NCBI RefSeq assembly: GCF_036250755.1
Contig: NZ_CP109583.1
Coordinates: 1,364,001 to 1,428,000 of the forward strand
Direction: 5' to 3'
Length of the DNA: 64,000 bases
DNA from: Streptomyces uncialis
GTDB lineage: Bacteria; Actinomycetota; Actinomycetes; Streptomycetales; Streptomycetaceae
The position numbers and the translations under genes were made by a program. Below, one piece after another: positions 8,444 through 17,781 of the stretch (positions are counted from its first letter, which is position 1; every line of letters starts with the position of its first letter). The notes beneath the pieces were generated by a model. The model saw nothing but the letters and a program-made list of their open reading frames with translations. It searched no databases and was not told where the DNA came from.

Positions 8444-11400
8444 GTGGCCAGACGCACACCGGGGCGGCGCGGCAGGTTCGCCGCCCTGACGGCCGGGTTC
8501 ATGGCACTCCCCCTTCTCCTCGGCGCAGCGCCGGCGGCGGTGCCGCCGGACCCCGGCGGGACGGAGGCGGCGCCCCCGGCGTTCCGGGACAAGACGGAAC
8601 CGGGGCTCCGGGCGCAGCTCGGCTCCCGTGAACGGGCGACCTTCTGGGTCACCCTGGCCGAGGAGGCCGACTCCTCGGCCGCCCGCCGCGCCCGGGACAA
8701 GACGGCCAAGGGCCGTACGCTGCTGGCGGCCAAGCAGAGCCACGCCCGTGCGACCCAGGCCCCGTTGAAGGCGCTGCTGGACGGTGCCGGGGTCCGCCAC
8801 GAGTCGTTCTGGGTCACCAACACCCTCAAGGTCACCGCCGACGAGGCCCTCGCCCGGAAGATCGCCGCCCGCCCCGAGGTCGCGTCCCTGGCCGCCGACG
8901 ATCCGGTGGTCCTGCCCGATCCGCTGCCGGGCGACGGCAAGCCGCGGGTGAACGCCGTCGAGTGGAACATCGACCGGATCAACGCCCCCCGCGTCTGGTC
9001 CGAGTTCGGGGCGCGCGGGGAGAACGTCGTCGTCGCCACCATCGACAGCGGGGTCCAGCTCGGTCATCCCGCCCTGCACGACCGGTACCGCGGACTGAAG
9101 GCGGACGGCGGCTACGACCACGCGTACAACTGGTACGACCCGGGCTGGGTGTGCGGCCCGACCAAGCCGTGCGACAACACCGGTCACGGCACCCATGTGA
9201 TGGGCACGATGGTCGGGGACGGCGGGCCTGACCACACCATCGGGGTCGCGCCCGGCGCCACCTGGATCGCCGCCAAGGGCTGTGAGGACACCCGGTGCAC
9301 CCGTGAGTCGCTGCTGCGGTCCGGCGAGTGGATGATCGCGCCGACCGACACCAACGGTCTGAACCCCCGGCCGGATCTCGCCCCGCACATCGTGAACAGC
9401 TCGTGGGGCAACAGCTCGTCCGACCCGTGGTTCAAGCCCGTCGTCCAGGCGTGGCGGGACGCGGGCATCTTCCCCGCGATGTCCAGCGGCAACAGCGGCT
9501 CGCAGTGCCAGGCCACCGGGTCGCCCGGCGGCTACGCCACCACGTACTCCAGCGGCGCGTTCGACGCGAACAACGCCATCGCCTCGTTCTCGGCGCGCGG
9601 CAGCGGCGAGGAAGGCGCCGTCAAGCCGAACCTCGCCGCCCCCGGTGTCGATGTGCGTTCCTCGTGGTCGGACGGCACGTACCGCCCGCTGTCCGGGACG
9701 TCGATGGCCACACCGCACACCGCCGCGACCGTGGCGCTGATGTGGTCGGCGGCGCCGAGTCTGCGCGGTGATGTCGCGGAGACCGAGCGGCTCCTGAACC
9801 GGACGGCGATCGACACGGAGGATCTGAGCTGCGGCGGCACCCCCGAGCGCAACAACGTCTGGGGCGAGGGCAGGCTGGACGCCCACGCGGCCGTGTCCGC
9901 CGCGCCCCGGGGTCCGGTCGGCGCGGTCAGCGGCGGTGTCACCTCCGGTGGCGCTCCCGTCGCGGACGCGGTGCTGGACTTCGTGGGTCCGGTGAAAGCC
10001 CGGGCGCACGGTGACGCCCAGGGCCGTTACCACGCCAAGCGGCTGGCGGCGGGCGAGTACACGGTGACGGTGAGCGGATTCGGGTTCACCCCGGTCACCG
10101 GCACGGCGACGGTCACCGCGAACGGCACCGTCACCCGGGACTTCTCCCTGGAGCGGGCCCCGGCGGCCCGCCTCACCGGACGGGTCACCGGTGCTTCCGG
10201 GGCCGAGCGCCGGGCTGTCGTGGGTGTGGTGGACGCGCCCGCGTCGGCCACGACCGCCACCACGGGCGCCGACGGCACGTTCTCGCTGGATCTGCCGCAG
10301 GGCACGTACGACATCTCCGCGTCACCGGACCACCGGTGCGCCGCGGTCGCCACCGTACGGATCGAGGTCCGCGGGAACACCGTCCACGACTTCAGGACGC
10401 CGCCGCGCACCGACGGGTTCGGTACCAGCTGCACGGTCGCCACCGACGTGCCGTTCCCGCGCGGGACGAAGCCGATCACCTTCCCGCACACGGACCGGGC
10501 CGTCAGCACCATCGATCTGCCGTTCCCGGTGCCCTTCTACGGCCGGACCCATCGCGGCGCCGCCGTGTCCATCGACGGGGTGCTCGGCTTCTCGGATCTG
10601 CTCCACTCGGGCAACAACACCCTGCTGCCCCGGGCGGGCGCCCCCGACAACGCGCTCTTCCCGTACTGGGACGACCTCGTCCTGGGTGCGGGCTCGGGCG
10701 TCCACTGGGCTGCCTCGGGCACCGCGCCGCACCGCGAGGTCACCGTCGAGTGGCGGGACGTGGCGCTGGCGTCCTCGCGCGAGGTGCGGTTCTCCTTCGC
10801 CGCGGTGATCGGGGAGGACGGCACCGCGTCGTTCCACTACGAGAACGGGCCGGGCGCCGGCCTCACGAACGGGGAGAGCGCGACGATCGGCGTCGAGAAC
10901 CCCACGGGCACCGACGCGCTGATGTACTCGTTCAACAGCTCCGTGGTCCGGGGCGGGACGAGCGTCCACTTCCGGACCGGGGACACGGCCGTGCTCTCGG
11001 GGACGGTCACCGACGCCAACGACGGCAAGCCGGTCGCCGGGGCCACCGTGACGGCCGGGGGCCGGACCGACACCACCAGGGCCGACGGGGGCTATCTCTT
11101 CCAGCTGCCGCCGTCCGCCGCCCAGGATCTCGCGGTGGCCGCCCCGCACTACACCGCGGCGACCCGGCAGGTCCGCGGGGAGGCCGGCGGGGTCACCGTC
11201 ACCGATGTGGCGCTCGGCACCGCACGGATCACCTCCGAAGCCGCTTCGGCGCACCTGGTCGTCCCGCCCGGGGAGCGGCGCGCCCGTGACCTCACGCTCA
11301 CCAACACCGGCTCCGCCGGCGCGTACACCCTGACGGAGGCGACGGACGAGCCCTGGCTCACCGTCTCCCCCGCCGGCGGGGAACTGGCCGCCGGGGGACG

Positions 11401-12019
11401 GACGGCCGTCACCGTCACGGCCGACGCGTCGGGGGTCGCCCCGGGGACCGTCCTCACCGCGACGCTGAAGCTGGCCTCGGACAGCGGGCGCAAGCCGGTG
11501 ACCGACATCCCGGTCACCGTGGTCGTGCCCGCCTACCGGACGGCCGTGGACGCGGGAGCCGCCCGCGCCCTCACCGACGCGCACGGCGACACCTGGACCC
11601 CCGACCGCGCGTACACCGCCGGAAGCCACGGCCACCTCGGCGCCGGCACCCGGCTGACCACCAACCGGGCGCTGACCGGGAGCCCGCTCCACGACCCCGC
11701 CCTCTACCGCACCGCGCGCCAGGACATGCGGGAGTACCGCTTCGACGGGCTGCCGACCGGTACCTACCGGGTGGAACTGGGCTTCGCGGAGCTCGCGGGC
11801 AAGCGGCCGTCGCAGCGGGTCTTCGATGTGACGGCCGAGGGCAAGCTGGTCGTCCCCAACCTCGATCTGGCACTGGAGGCGGGCGTACGGACCGCGCACG
11901 ACCGGGCGTTCACCGTGCGGGTCACCGACGGACAGCTCGACCTGCGGTTCGACCGCACGGTGGGCAGGGCCCTGGTGAACGCGATCCGGGTGACCCACCG
12001 GCCCGATCTGACCGGCTGA
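8444..12019 (+). CDS. Secreted S8 subtilisin-like protease with carboxypeptidase-regulatory and malectin domains
   Basis: 1191 aa. Signal peptide (about 1-35, with Arg pairs then a hydrophobic stretch ending near AAPAA), inhibitor-I9-like propeptide (about 45-150), S8 catalytic domain (about 165-455). The triad is intact: Asp201 in TIDSG, His248 in GHGTHV, Ser420 in GTSMATPH. C-terminal half: beta-sandwich repeats of the carboxypeptidase-regulatory type (for example GTVTDANDGKPVAGATV), an Ig/BACON-like segment and a malectin domain from about 1031 (VDAGAARALTDAHGDTW). It should be an active extracellular protease with sugar-binding or anchoring modules. The GTG at 8444 has AAGGAG 7 bases upstream; an earlier in-frame ATG would add a non-signal extension. 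It is followed by an inactive-looking paralogue. Confidence 0.92.
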   Translation: MARRTPGRRGRFAALTAGFMALPLLLGAAPAAVPPDPGGTEAAPPAFRDKTEPGLRAQLGSRERATFWVTLAEEADSSAARRARDKTAKGRTLLAAKQSHARATQAPLKALLDGAGVRHESFWVTNTLKVTADEALARKIAARPEVASLAADDPVVLPDPLPGDGKPRVNAVEWNIDRINAPRVWSEFGARGENVVVATIDSGVQLGHPALHDRYRGLKADGGYDHAYNWYDPGWVCGPTKPCDNTGHGTHVMGTMVGDGGPDHTIGVAPGATWIAAKGCEDTRCTRESLLRSGEWMIAPTDTNGLNPRPDLAPHIVNSSWGNSSSDPWFKPVVQAWRDAGIFPAMSSGNSGSQCQATGSPGGYATTYSSGAFDANNAIASFSARGSGEEGAVKPNLAAPGVDVRSSWSDGTYRPLSGTSMATPHTAATVALMWSAAPSLRGDVAETERLLNRTAIDTEDLSCGGTPERNNVWGEGRLDAHAAVSAAPRGPVGAVSGGVTSGGAPVADAVLDFVGPVKARAHGDAQGRYHAKRLAAGEYTVTVSGFGFTPVTGTATVTANGTVTRDFSLERAPAARLTGRVTGASGAERRAVVGVVDAPASATTATTGADGTFSLDLPQGTYDISASPDHRCAAVATVRIEVRGNTVHDFRTPPRTDGFGTSCTVATDVPFPRGTKPITFPHTDRAVSTIDLPFPVPFYGRTHRGAAVSIDGVLGFSDLLHSGNNTLLPRAGAPDNALFPYWDDLVLGAGSGVHWAASGTAPHREVTVEWRDVALASSREVRFSFAAVIGEDGTASFHYENGPGAGLTNGESATIGVENPTGTDALMYSFNSSVVRGGTSVHFRTGDTAVLSGTVTDANDGKPVAGATVTAGGRTDTTRADGGYLFQLPPSAAQDLAVAAPHYTAATRQVRGEAGGVTVTDVALGTARITSEAASAHLVVPPGERRARDLTLTNTGSAGAYTLTEATDEPWLTVSPAGGELAAGGRTAVTVTADASGVAPGTVLTATLKLASDSGRKPVTDIPVTVVVPAYRTAVDAGAARALTDAHGDTWTPDRAYTAGSHGHLGAGTRLTTNRALTGSPLHDPALYRTARQDMREYRFDGLPTGTYRVELGFAELAGKRPSQRVFDVTAEGKLVVPNLDLALEAGVRTAHDRAFTVRVTDGQLDLRFDRTVGRALVNAIRVTHRPDLTG

Positions 12020-12059
12020 CGCCCCACCGGCACCTCATCGCCCGCACGGCACCGCCCAC

Positions 12060-12086
12060 GGCACCGGGGCCCGACACCCCGGTGCC
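12060..12086 (+). terminator. Hairpin terminator candidate between the paired subtilase genes
   Basis: Arms GGCACCGGGG (12060-12069) and CCCCGGTGCC (12077-12086) with a 7-base loop. There is no U-run, as is common for Streptomyces terminators. It lies 40 bases after the first stop codon and suggests that the second paralogue is at least partly separately transcribed. Confidence 0.5.
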
Positions 12087-12167
12087 CCGGTGACGGCTGC
12101 CGGGCGGTATCCCGCCCCGCCGCACGGGGGCCCGCGGGGACGGACACACTCACAGCTAGGAGAGTTC

Positions 12168-15100
12168 GTGGCCAGACGCACAAAACCGGGACGCGGCACG
12201 AAAGCCGTCCTGACCGCCGTGGTGACGGCGGGTTCCCTCGTCCTGGGCCTCGCCCCGGCGCACGCGGCGCAGCCCGGCCCGTCGCCGTCGGCCGCCGCCT
12301 ACCGGGCCAAGGCCGACAGCGGGGTCCGCGCGGACCTCGACCGCACCGGCAGGGCGACCTTCTGGGTGACCCTGGACGACGAGGCCACCCTGCCGTCCGG
12401 CGTCGCGGCACGGACCAAGGCGGAACGCGGGCGGACCGTGTTCACGGCGAAGCGGGCCCACGCCCGCGAGGCCCAGGCTCCGCTGAAGGCCCTGCTGGAC
12501 GGCGCGGGGGCGACGTACGAGTCGTTCTGGATCACCAACACCCTCAAGGTCACCGCCGACCGGGACCTCGCCCGGCGGATCGCGGCCCGGCCGGAGGTCA
12601 CCGCGCTGAACCCGGACGAGGCGGTCTCCGTCGCCGACACGGGCAAGGCGACCGCCCCTGTGAGGACGGCCACGCCTGCGAAGGCGTCCGAGGTCCGCAA
12701 GGCACCCAGGACGCCTGAGGCAGGCACGGCATCCGAGAACCGCGAGGCAAGCAAGGCATCCGGGGCGTCCGGGGCGGGGAAGGCGTCCGAGTCCCGTGAC
12801 GCCGCCGCGGGCAAGGCCGCCGCCGCGCCCGCCGACGAAGCGGTGTGGAACATCGAGCGGATCAACGCCCCCCGGGTCTGGTCCGAGTTCGGGGTCCGGG
12901 GCGAGGGCATCGTCGTCGCGGACATCGGCACCGGGGTCGGGCTGGAGCATCCGGCGCTGCGCGACCGGTACCGGGGGCTGACGGCCGACGGCAGCTACGA
13001 GCACGCGTACAGCTGGTACGACCCGATGAACTACTGTCCCGGGAACGCGCCCTGCGACACCTCCTTCGTGGGCACCTCGGCCGTGGGCGTCATGGTCGGT
13101 GACAACGGTCCGGGGCATCGGATCGGTGTCGCTCCCGACGCGGACTGGATCGCCGCCAAGGCGTGCCAGGCGATGGGCTGCGCCGTGGACTCGATCCTGC
13201 GGGCCGGGCAGTGGATGATCGCGCCGACCGACGCGAGGGGCGCCAACCCCCGCCCGGACCTCGCGCCGCACGTGGTGAACAACTCCTGGTGGGTGAACAA
13301 CACCAACGCCTGGTTCAAGCCGGTCCTCCAGGCGTGGCGGGACGCGGGCATCTTCGCCTCGTTCCCCAACGACGGGGGCGGCCCCCGCTGCGAGTCGGCG
13401 ATCGGTGTCAGCGGATACGCGGACGCCTATGTCACCACGACCTTCGGCGCCGACGGCGCCCTGCACGCCGAGTCGGCGCGCGGCTCGGGCGAGAACGGCG
13501 CGGTGAAGCCCAACATCGCGGCGCCCGGGGTCAACATCCGCAGCGCCGGACGGGACGGCGGCTACGCCCTTGTCACCGGGCCGGGGATGGCCGCGTCGCA
13601 CACGGCCGGGACGGTGGCGCTGCTCTGGTCGCTGGCGCCCGGCCTGCGGGGCAAGGTGGCGGAGACCGAGCGGGTGCTCGACGGCTCGGCGATCGATGTG
13701 GACGACACGAGCTGCGGCGGCACGCCGGCCGACAACAACGTCTGGGGTGAGGGCAAGCTCGACGCCCGTGCCGCCGCCGCGGCGATCCCCGCCGCGCTGC
13801 ACGGCTCCGCCGGTGGCACGGTGACCTCGGGCGGCGGACCGCTGGCCGAGGCGGCCGTGGCCTTCTCCGGTCCGACGAAGGCGCGGGTGCGCAGCGACGC
13901 CTCCGGCGTCTACCGCGCGCCGGTCCTGGCGCCGGGCGACTACACGGTCACCACCACGCTGTTCGGCTATCTGAGCCGTACGGCGCCGATCACCGTCGGC
14001 GCGGGCGGGCACGTCACCCACGATGTGGCGCTGGACGAGGCGCCGATGGCGCGGCTCACCGGACGGGTCACCACCGCGTCCGAGCCCGAGGGGAACGCGC
14101 TGGTCGCCGTCGCGGGGACATCCGCGTCCGTGCGCACCGCGCGGGACGGCACCTGGGCGCTGCGGGTGCCGCACGGTACGCACGGCCTGACGGTGACCGC
14201 CGACCACCGCTGTGCCGAGACCTCGACCGTCCAGGTCGGGGTCACCGGTGACACCGTCCGGGATGTCGGTCTCACCCGGCGGACCGATGTGTTCGGCACC
14301 ACCTGCACCGTGGAGAGCGGCAGGGCGTTCCCGACCGGGGACACGAAACTGCCGTTCCATATGCCCAGTTTCTCCATGTCCACCTTCGATCTGCCGTTCC
14401 CGGTCCCGTTCTACGGCCGTACGTACCGCAAGGCCACCGCGTCGCTCGCCGGGGTGCTCGGCTTCGGGCGGATGAGCACCCGGGCCAGGAGCGCGCCGCT
14501 GCCGGACATCAGCGTGCCCGACGGGGCGGTCTACGCCTTCTGGGACGATCTGGCCGCGGAGGCCGATTCGGGGGTGTACTGGTCGGCGGGCGGCACCGCG
14601 CCGCACCGCACCGTCACCGTCGAGTGGCGGAACATGCGGCTCATCATGAGCAATCCGCAGGAGCGGGTCTCGTTCTCCGTGGTGGTCTCGGAGGACGGCA
14701 CCGCGTCGTCCCACTACAAGAATGTGACCGGGGCGAAGGCCAACGGTTCCAGCGCCGGGATCGGCGTGGAGAACGCGACCGGCACGGACGCGCTGCACTA
14801 CTCCAACGACGAGGGTCTTCTGCGCGACGGGATGAGCATCCACTACCGCACGAACAGCGCGGTGGTCGCGGGCAAGGTCACCGACGGCAACGACGGCGAG
14901 CCGGTCGCCGGGGCCACCGTGACGGCCGGGGGACGCAGCGACACCACGGGACCCGACGGCCGCTACGCGTTCCAGGTCCCGGCGCCGGAGGCGCATCAGG
15001 TGACGGTGAGCGCCCCGGACCACACCTCCACCGAACGGCGGCTGACCGTCGAGCCCGGCGGGACGACCGTGACCGATTTCGCCCTCGACACCGGGCGGGT

Positions 15101-15890
15101 CACCGCCGACACGGCGTCGCTGCATCTCGTCGTCCCGCCCGGGGAGCGGCGGGTGCGGACCGTGGAACTGGCGAACTCCGGCTCCGCAACCCCGTACAAG
15201 ATCGCGGAACGCGGGGACCAGCGCTGGGTGTCGGTCGATCCGCCGTCGGGTGAACTGGCGGCGGGGGCGCGCAAGTCGCTCGGCGTACGGTTCGACACCA
15301 CGGGGGTGGCCCCGGGTACGACGCTCACCGGGACCTTGCGGCTGAGCACCTGGAGCGGACGGAAGCCGGTGATCGACATCCCGGTCACGGTGGTCGTGCC
15401 CGCCTACCGGGCGGCTGTCGACGCGGGAGCCACCGGCGCCCTCACCGACGCGCACGGCGACACCTGGACCCCGGACCGCGCGTACACCGCCGGAAGCCAC
15501 GGCTACCTCGGTACGAGCACCCGGCAGACCACGACCCGGACGCTCACCGGGAGCCCGCTCCACGACCCCGCCCTGTACCGCACGGCACGCCAGGGGATGT
15601 ACGAGTACCGCTTCGACACCGTCCCGAACGGCACCTACCGGGTGGAGCTCGGGTTCGCCGAACTCGCCGACCAGCGGCCTTCGCAGCGCGTCTTCGACGT
15701 GATGGCCGAGGGCGAGCTGTTCGTCACGGATCTCGATCCGGCGCGGGAGGCGGGCGTACGGGCCACGCATGACCGGGCGTTCACGGTACGGGTCACCGAC
15801 GGGCAGCTGAATCTGCGGTTCGTCACCAACTCCGGCAAGACACTGGTGAATTCGGTACGCGTCACCGAACGGTCCGATCTGACCGGCTGA
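12168..15890 (+). CDS. Secreted subtilase-malectin paralogue lacking catalytic His and Ser (pseudoprotease)
   Basis: 1240 aa with the same architecture as the preceding gene: signal peptide, I9-like propeptide, S8-fold domain, regulatory-type beta repeats, malectin domain from about 1081. The catalytic Asp is kept (Asp252 in DIGTG), but the His motif is replaced (aligned CDTSFVGTSAVG, Val301 at the His site) and the Ser motif reads TGPGMAASH (Gly473 at the Ser site). It cannot work as a normal serine protease. An Ala/Ser/Lys-rich linker of about 65 residues (about 158-224) sits between propeptide and S8 domain and is absent in the paralogue. The frame is intact over 3.7 kb, so it is probably kept for a non-catalytic role such as decoy, binding or partner of the active protease (inference). 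GTG start with TAGGAG. Confidence 0.88.
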   Translation: MARRTKPGRGTKAVLTAVVTAGSLVLGLAPAHAAQPGPSPSAAAYRAKADSGVRADLDRTGRATFWVTLDDEATLPSGVAARTKAERGRTVFTAKRAHAREAQAPLKALLDGAGATYESFWITNTLKVTADRDLARRIAARPEVTALNPDEAVSVADTGKATAPVRTATPAKASEVRKAPRTPEAGTASENREASKASGASGAGKASESRDAAAGKAAAAPADEAVWNIERINAPRVWSEFGVRGEGIVVADIGTGVGLEHPALRDRYRGLTADGSYEHAYSWYDPMNYCPGNAPCDTSFVGTSAVGVMVGDNGPGHRIGVAPDADWIAAKACQAMGCAVDSILRAGQWMIAPTDARGANPRPDLAPHVVNNSWWVNNTNAWFKPVLQAWRDAGIFASFPNDGGGPRCESAIGVSGYADAYVTTTFGADGALHAESARGSGENGAVKPNIAAPGVNIRSAGRDGGYALVTGPGMAASHTAGTVALLWSLAPGLRGKVAETERVLDGSAIDVDDTSCGGTPADNNVWGEGKLDARAAAAAIPAALHGSAGGTVTSGGGPLAEAAVAFSGPTKARVRSDASGVYRAPVLAPGDYTVTTTLFGYLSRTAPITVGAGGHVTHDVALDEAPMARLTGRVTTASEPEGNALVAVAGTSASVRTARDGTWALRVPHGTHGLTVTADHRCAETSTVQVGVTGDTVRDVGLTRRTDVFGTTCTVESGRAFPTGDTKLPFHMPSFSMSTFDLPFPVPFYGRTYRKATASLAGVLGFGRMSTRARSAPLPDISVPDGAVYAFWDDLAAEADSGVYWSAGGTAPHRTVTVEWRNMRLIMSNPQERVSFSVVVSEDGTASSHYKNVTGAKANGSSAGIGVENATGTDALHYSNDEGLLRDGMSIHYRTNSAVVAGKVTDGNDGEPVAGATVTAGGRSDTTGPDGRYAFQVPAPEAHQVTVSAPDHTSTERRLTVEPGGTTVTDFALDTGRVTADTASLHLVVPPGERRVRTVELANSGSATPYKIAERGDQRWVSVDPPSGELAAGARKSLGVRFDTTGVAPGTTLTGTLRLSTWSGRKPVIDIPVTVVVPAYRAAVDAGATGALTDAHGDTWTPDRAYTAGSHGYLGTSTRQTTTRTLTGSPLHDPALYRTARQGMYEYRFDTVPNGTYRVELGFAELADQRPSQRVFDVMAEGELFVTDLDPAREAGVRATHDRAFTVRVTDGQLNLRFVTNSGKTLVNSVRVTERSDLTG

Positions 15891-15911
15891 GCGAGGAGGA
15901 CACCTCACGAT

Positions 15912-15947
15912 CGTGCGGACCGGGCGCCTGGGCGGCTGGTCCGCACG
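15912..15947. terminator. Bidirectional hairpin terminator
   Basis: Arms CGTGCGGACC (15912-15921) and GGTCCGCACG (15938-15947) with a 16-base loop. It sits between the convergent ends of the pseudoprotease gene and the kinase gene, where it can serve both. Confidence 0.6.
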
Positions 15948-16000
15948 GTCGTTCCCGTCGGGTCCCGCCGTGGCCGCCCTGTCGTGTCCCAGGGGCGCGG

Positions 16001-17563
16001 TCAGTCCCGGCGCAGCACGGCCCGGCCGACCGCCGGGATCTCGAAGAAATAGCGCAGGGTGCCTGCCGGGGTGAGTGTCAGCTCGATCGGGATGTTGTGG
16101 TCGCAGCGGTTGGCGCGGTTGCTGTCGAGCTGCTCCCGGACGACGAGTTCGCCGCCGTCGCGTGATTCGAGGACCCATTCGCCCCCGCATTCCAGGGTGG
16201 GGTAGTCGACGGTGGCGACCGGCTCGCCCAGTTCCAGCTCCGTGCCGGGGAAGACGGCCTTGACGGGGTACGACAGGCCGTTGTCCTGTTCCACCGTGCC
16301 GCGCCAGGTGCCGCCGAGTGTGGTGTCCCCGGGCGGGGCGGAGCTGCCCGCGGTGGGCGCGGGACGCGGCGGTGAGCCGCCGTCCAGGCCGGTGCCGGGG
16401 TCCGTCTGACGCATCAGCAGGACACCGGTGAGCGCGCCCGCGAGCAGCAGCACCACGGTGGTCAGTCCGAGGACCACCACCCGCTGGCGGTCGGCGGTCC
16501 GTCCGGGCGCCGCTGTCGGCCCGTACCCGGCCGCCGGGGCGGGCGGCAGCGGCGGGAGGGGCGGCGGGGGCCGCCCGGGAGGCCCCGGCGGCTGCGGGAC
16601 GCCGGCGGGGAAGGCGGGGGCGGTCGGGCTGTAGGGCACGACCGTCGGCGCGGTGTCCAGGGTGTACGACAGGAGGTCCGGGTCGTGCAGCCGGGAGGCG
16701 AGACGGTCCACGTGCCCGGCGATGTCCGGGGGCAGATAGGACCGGGAGCCGCGGGTGGCGGTGTCCCGGGTGCGGTGCATGATGTCCGCCGAGGTGGGCC
16801 GCTGGGACGGTTCGGGGTCCAGACAGGACCGGACGAGGTCCCGCAGCCCGCCGGTGATCCCGTACAGGTCGGGGGCCTGGGACAGCACGGCGAGCAGTCC
16901 GGCGACCCCGGAGTCGTCGGCGGTGGTAAACGGGGTGCGGCCCGTCGCGGCGAACGCGAGGACCAGGCCGAGGCAGAACACGTCGCTGGCCCCGGTGATC
17001 GAGGCACCGGTCAGCTGCTCGGGGGACATGAAGCCCGGGGAGCCGACGACGATGCCGGTGCCCGTCATCCGTCCGCCCTCGACGGCACGCGCTATCCCGA
17101 AGTCGATCAGCGCGGGACCGTCCAGGCCCAGCAGCACGTTCGACGGTTTGACGTCCCGGTGGATCAGTGACCGCCGGTGCAGGGTGTCGAGGGCCTGCGC
17201 CAGACCGAACGCCAGGGCCCGTACCGAACCGCCGGGCAGCGGACCGAACCGCTCGGTGGCGTCCTGGAGCGAGATCGAGGGGAAGTACACGGTCGCCACC
17301 CAGGGAACGGCGGCCTGGGTGTCGGCGCCGAGCACCCGTACCGTCCAGGGGCTGGACGCCGTCCGGGCGGCCTCCACCTCGCGGGCGAACCGGCGGCGGA
17401 ACTCGCCGTCGACCGCCAGTTCGGGGCGGATCATCTTCACCGCCGCCCACTGCCCGCGCGCGTCCCGGCCCAGGTAGACCCGCCCCATACCGCCCGCGCC
17501 GAGGCGGCCGACCAGGGCGTAGGACCCCACGGTTCGCGGATCCTCGCCGCTCAGCCGTTCCAT
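16001..17563 (-). CDS. Membrane Ser/Thr protein kinase (PASTA-less, PknB-like)
   Basis: 520 aa. Hanks-type kinase domain about 14-275: glycine loop GRLGAGGMGRVY, Lys43 in AAVKM, HRDVKPSN at 135-142, DFG at 154-156 and SPE near 180. A Pro-rich juxtamembrane stretch (about 300-360) precedes one membrane helix (about 368-390). The remaining about 130 residues are extracytoplasmic, contain two Cys and resemble no PASTA repeat; they may be a sensor. It should phosphorylate cytoplasmic targets in response to an outside signal. The ATG at 17563 has GAGGGG upstream. It is convergent with the subtilase pair and divergent from the biosynthetic operon; a link to either is only positional. Confidence 0.9.
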   Translation of the reverse strand: MERLSGEDPRTVGSYALVGRLGAGGMGRVYLGRDARGQWAAVKMIRPELAVDGEFRRRFAREVEAARTASSPWTVRVLGADTQAAVPWVATVYFPSISLQDATERFGPLPGGSVRALAFGLAQALDTLHRRSLIHRDVKPSNVLLGLDGPALIDFGIARAVEGGRMTGTGIVVGSPGFMSPEQLTGASITGASDVFCLGLVLAFAATGRTPFTTADDSGVAGLLAVLSQAPDLYGITGGLRDLVRSCLDPEPSQRPTSADIMHRTRDTATRGSRSYLPPDIAGHVDRLASRLHDPDLLSYTLDTAPTVVPYSPTAPAFPAGVPQPPGPPGRPPPPLPPLPPAPAAGYGPTAAPGRTADRQRVVVLGLTTVVLLLAGALTGVLLMRQTDPGTGLDGGSPPRPAPTAGSSAPPGDTTLGGTWRGTVEQDNGLSYPVKAVFPGTELELGEPVATVDYPTLECGGEWVLESRDGGELVVREQLDSNRANRCDHNIPIELTLTPAGTLRYFFEIPAVGRAVLRRD

Positions 17564-17781
17564 CCGCCGTCCCCTCAAGAACCGCCGCCCCCGCCGCGCC
17601 GTCCCGGAGATCCTGACAGACCATCCGGGACGGTGTCAGTCGCTCCGCGCGCTTCCTGACGCGGTGTGTGCACCGCATGTGCGTATGCCCGGCCACCCGG
17701 TCCGGTACCCGGGGAGGACCCAGGGACGGCCTGAGTACCCGCACTCACGCCATGGCCGGATTCCGTTCCTAGTCTGCTGCC
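17564..17781. promoter_or_regulatory. Divergent promoter region, probable leaderless start for the six-gene operon
   Basis: TAGTCT at 17770-17775 has -10 character and is placed so that transcription would begin at or next to the ATG at 17782. That ATG has no ribosome binding site, so a leaderless transcript is likely for the first gene of the operon. No good -35 is visible. The kinase promoter reads the other way from the same 218 bases. Confidence 0.4.

Noticed and set aside
8375..10033. Reverse-strand 552-codon frame over the first subtilase
   Set aside because: Shadow of the protease gene; no ribosome binding site or recognisable protein.
12156..17744. Reverse-strand open frame of 1862 codons
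   Set aside because: It lies antisense to the subtilase pair and kinase gene, is Arg/Gly/Pro/His-rich with no domain, and arises from GC-rich third positions of the real genes.
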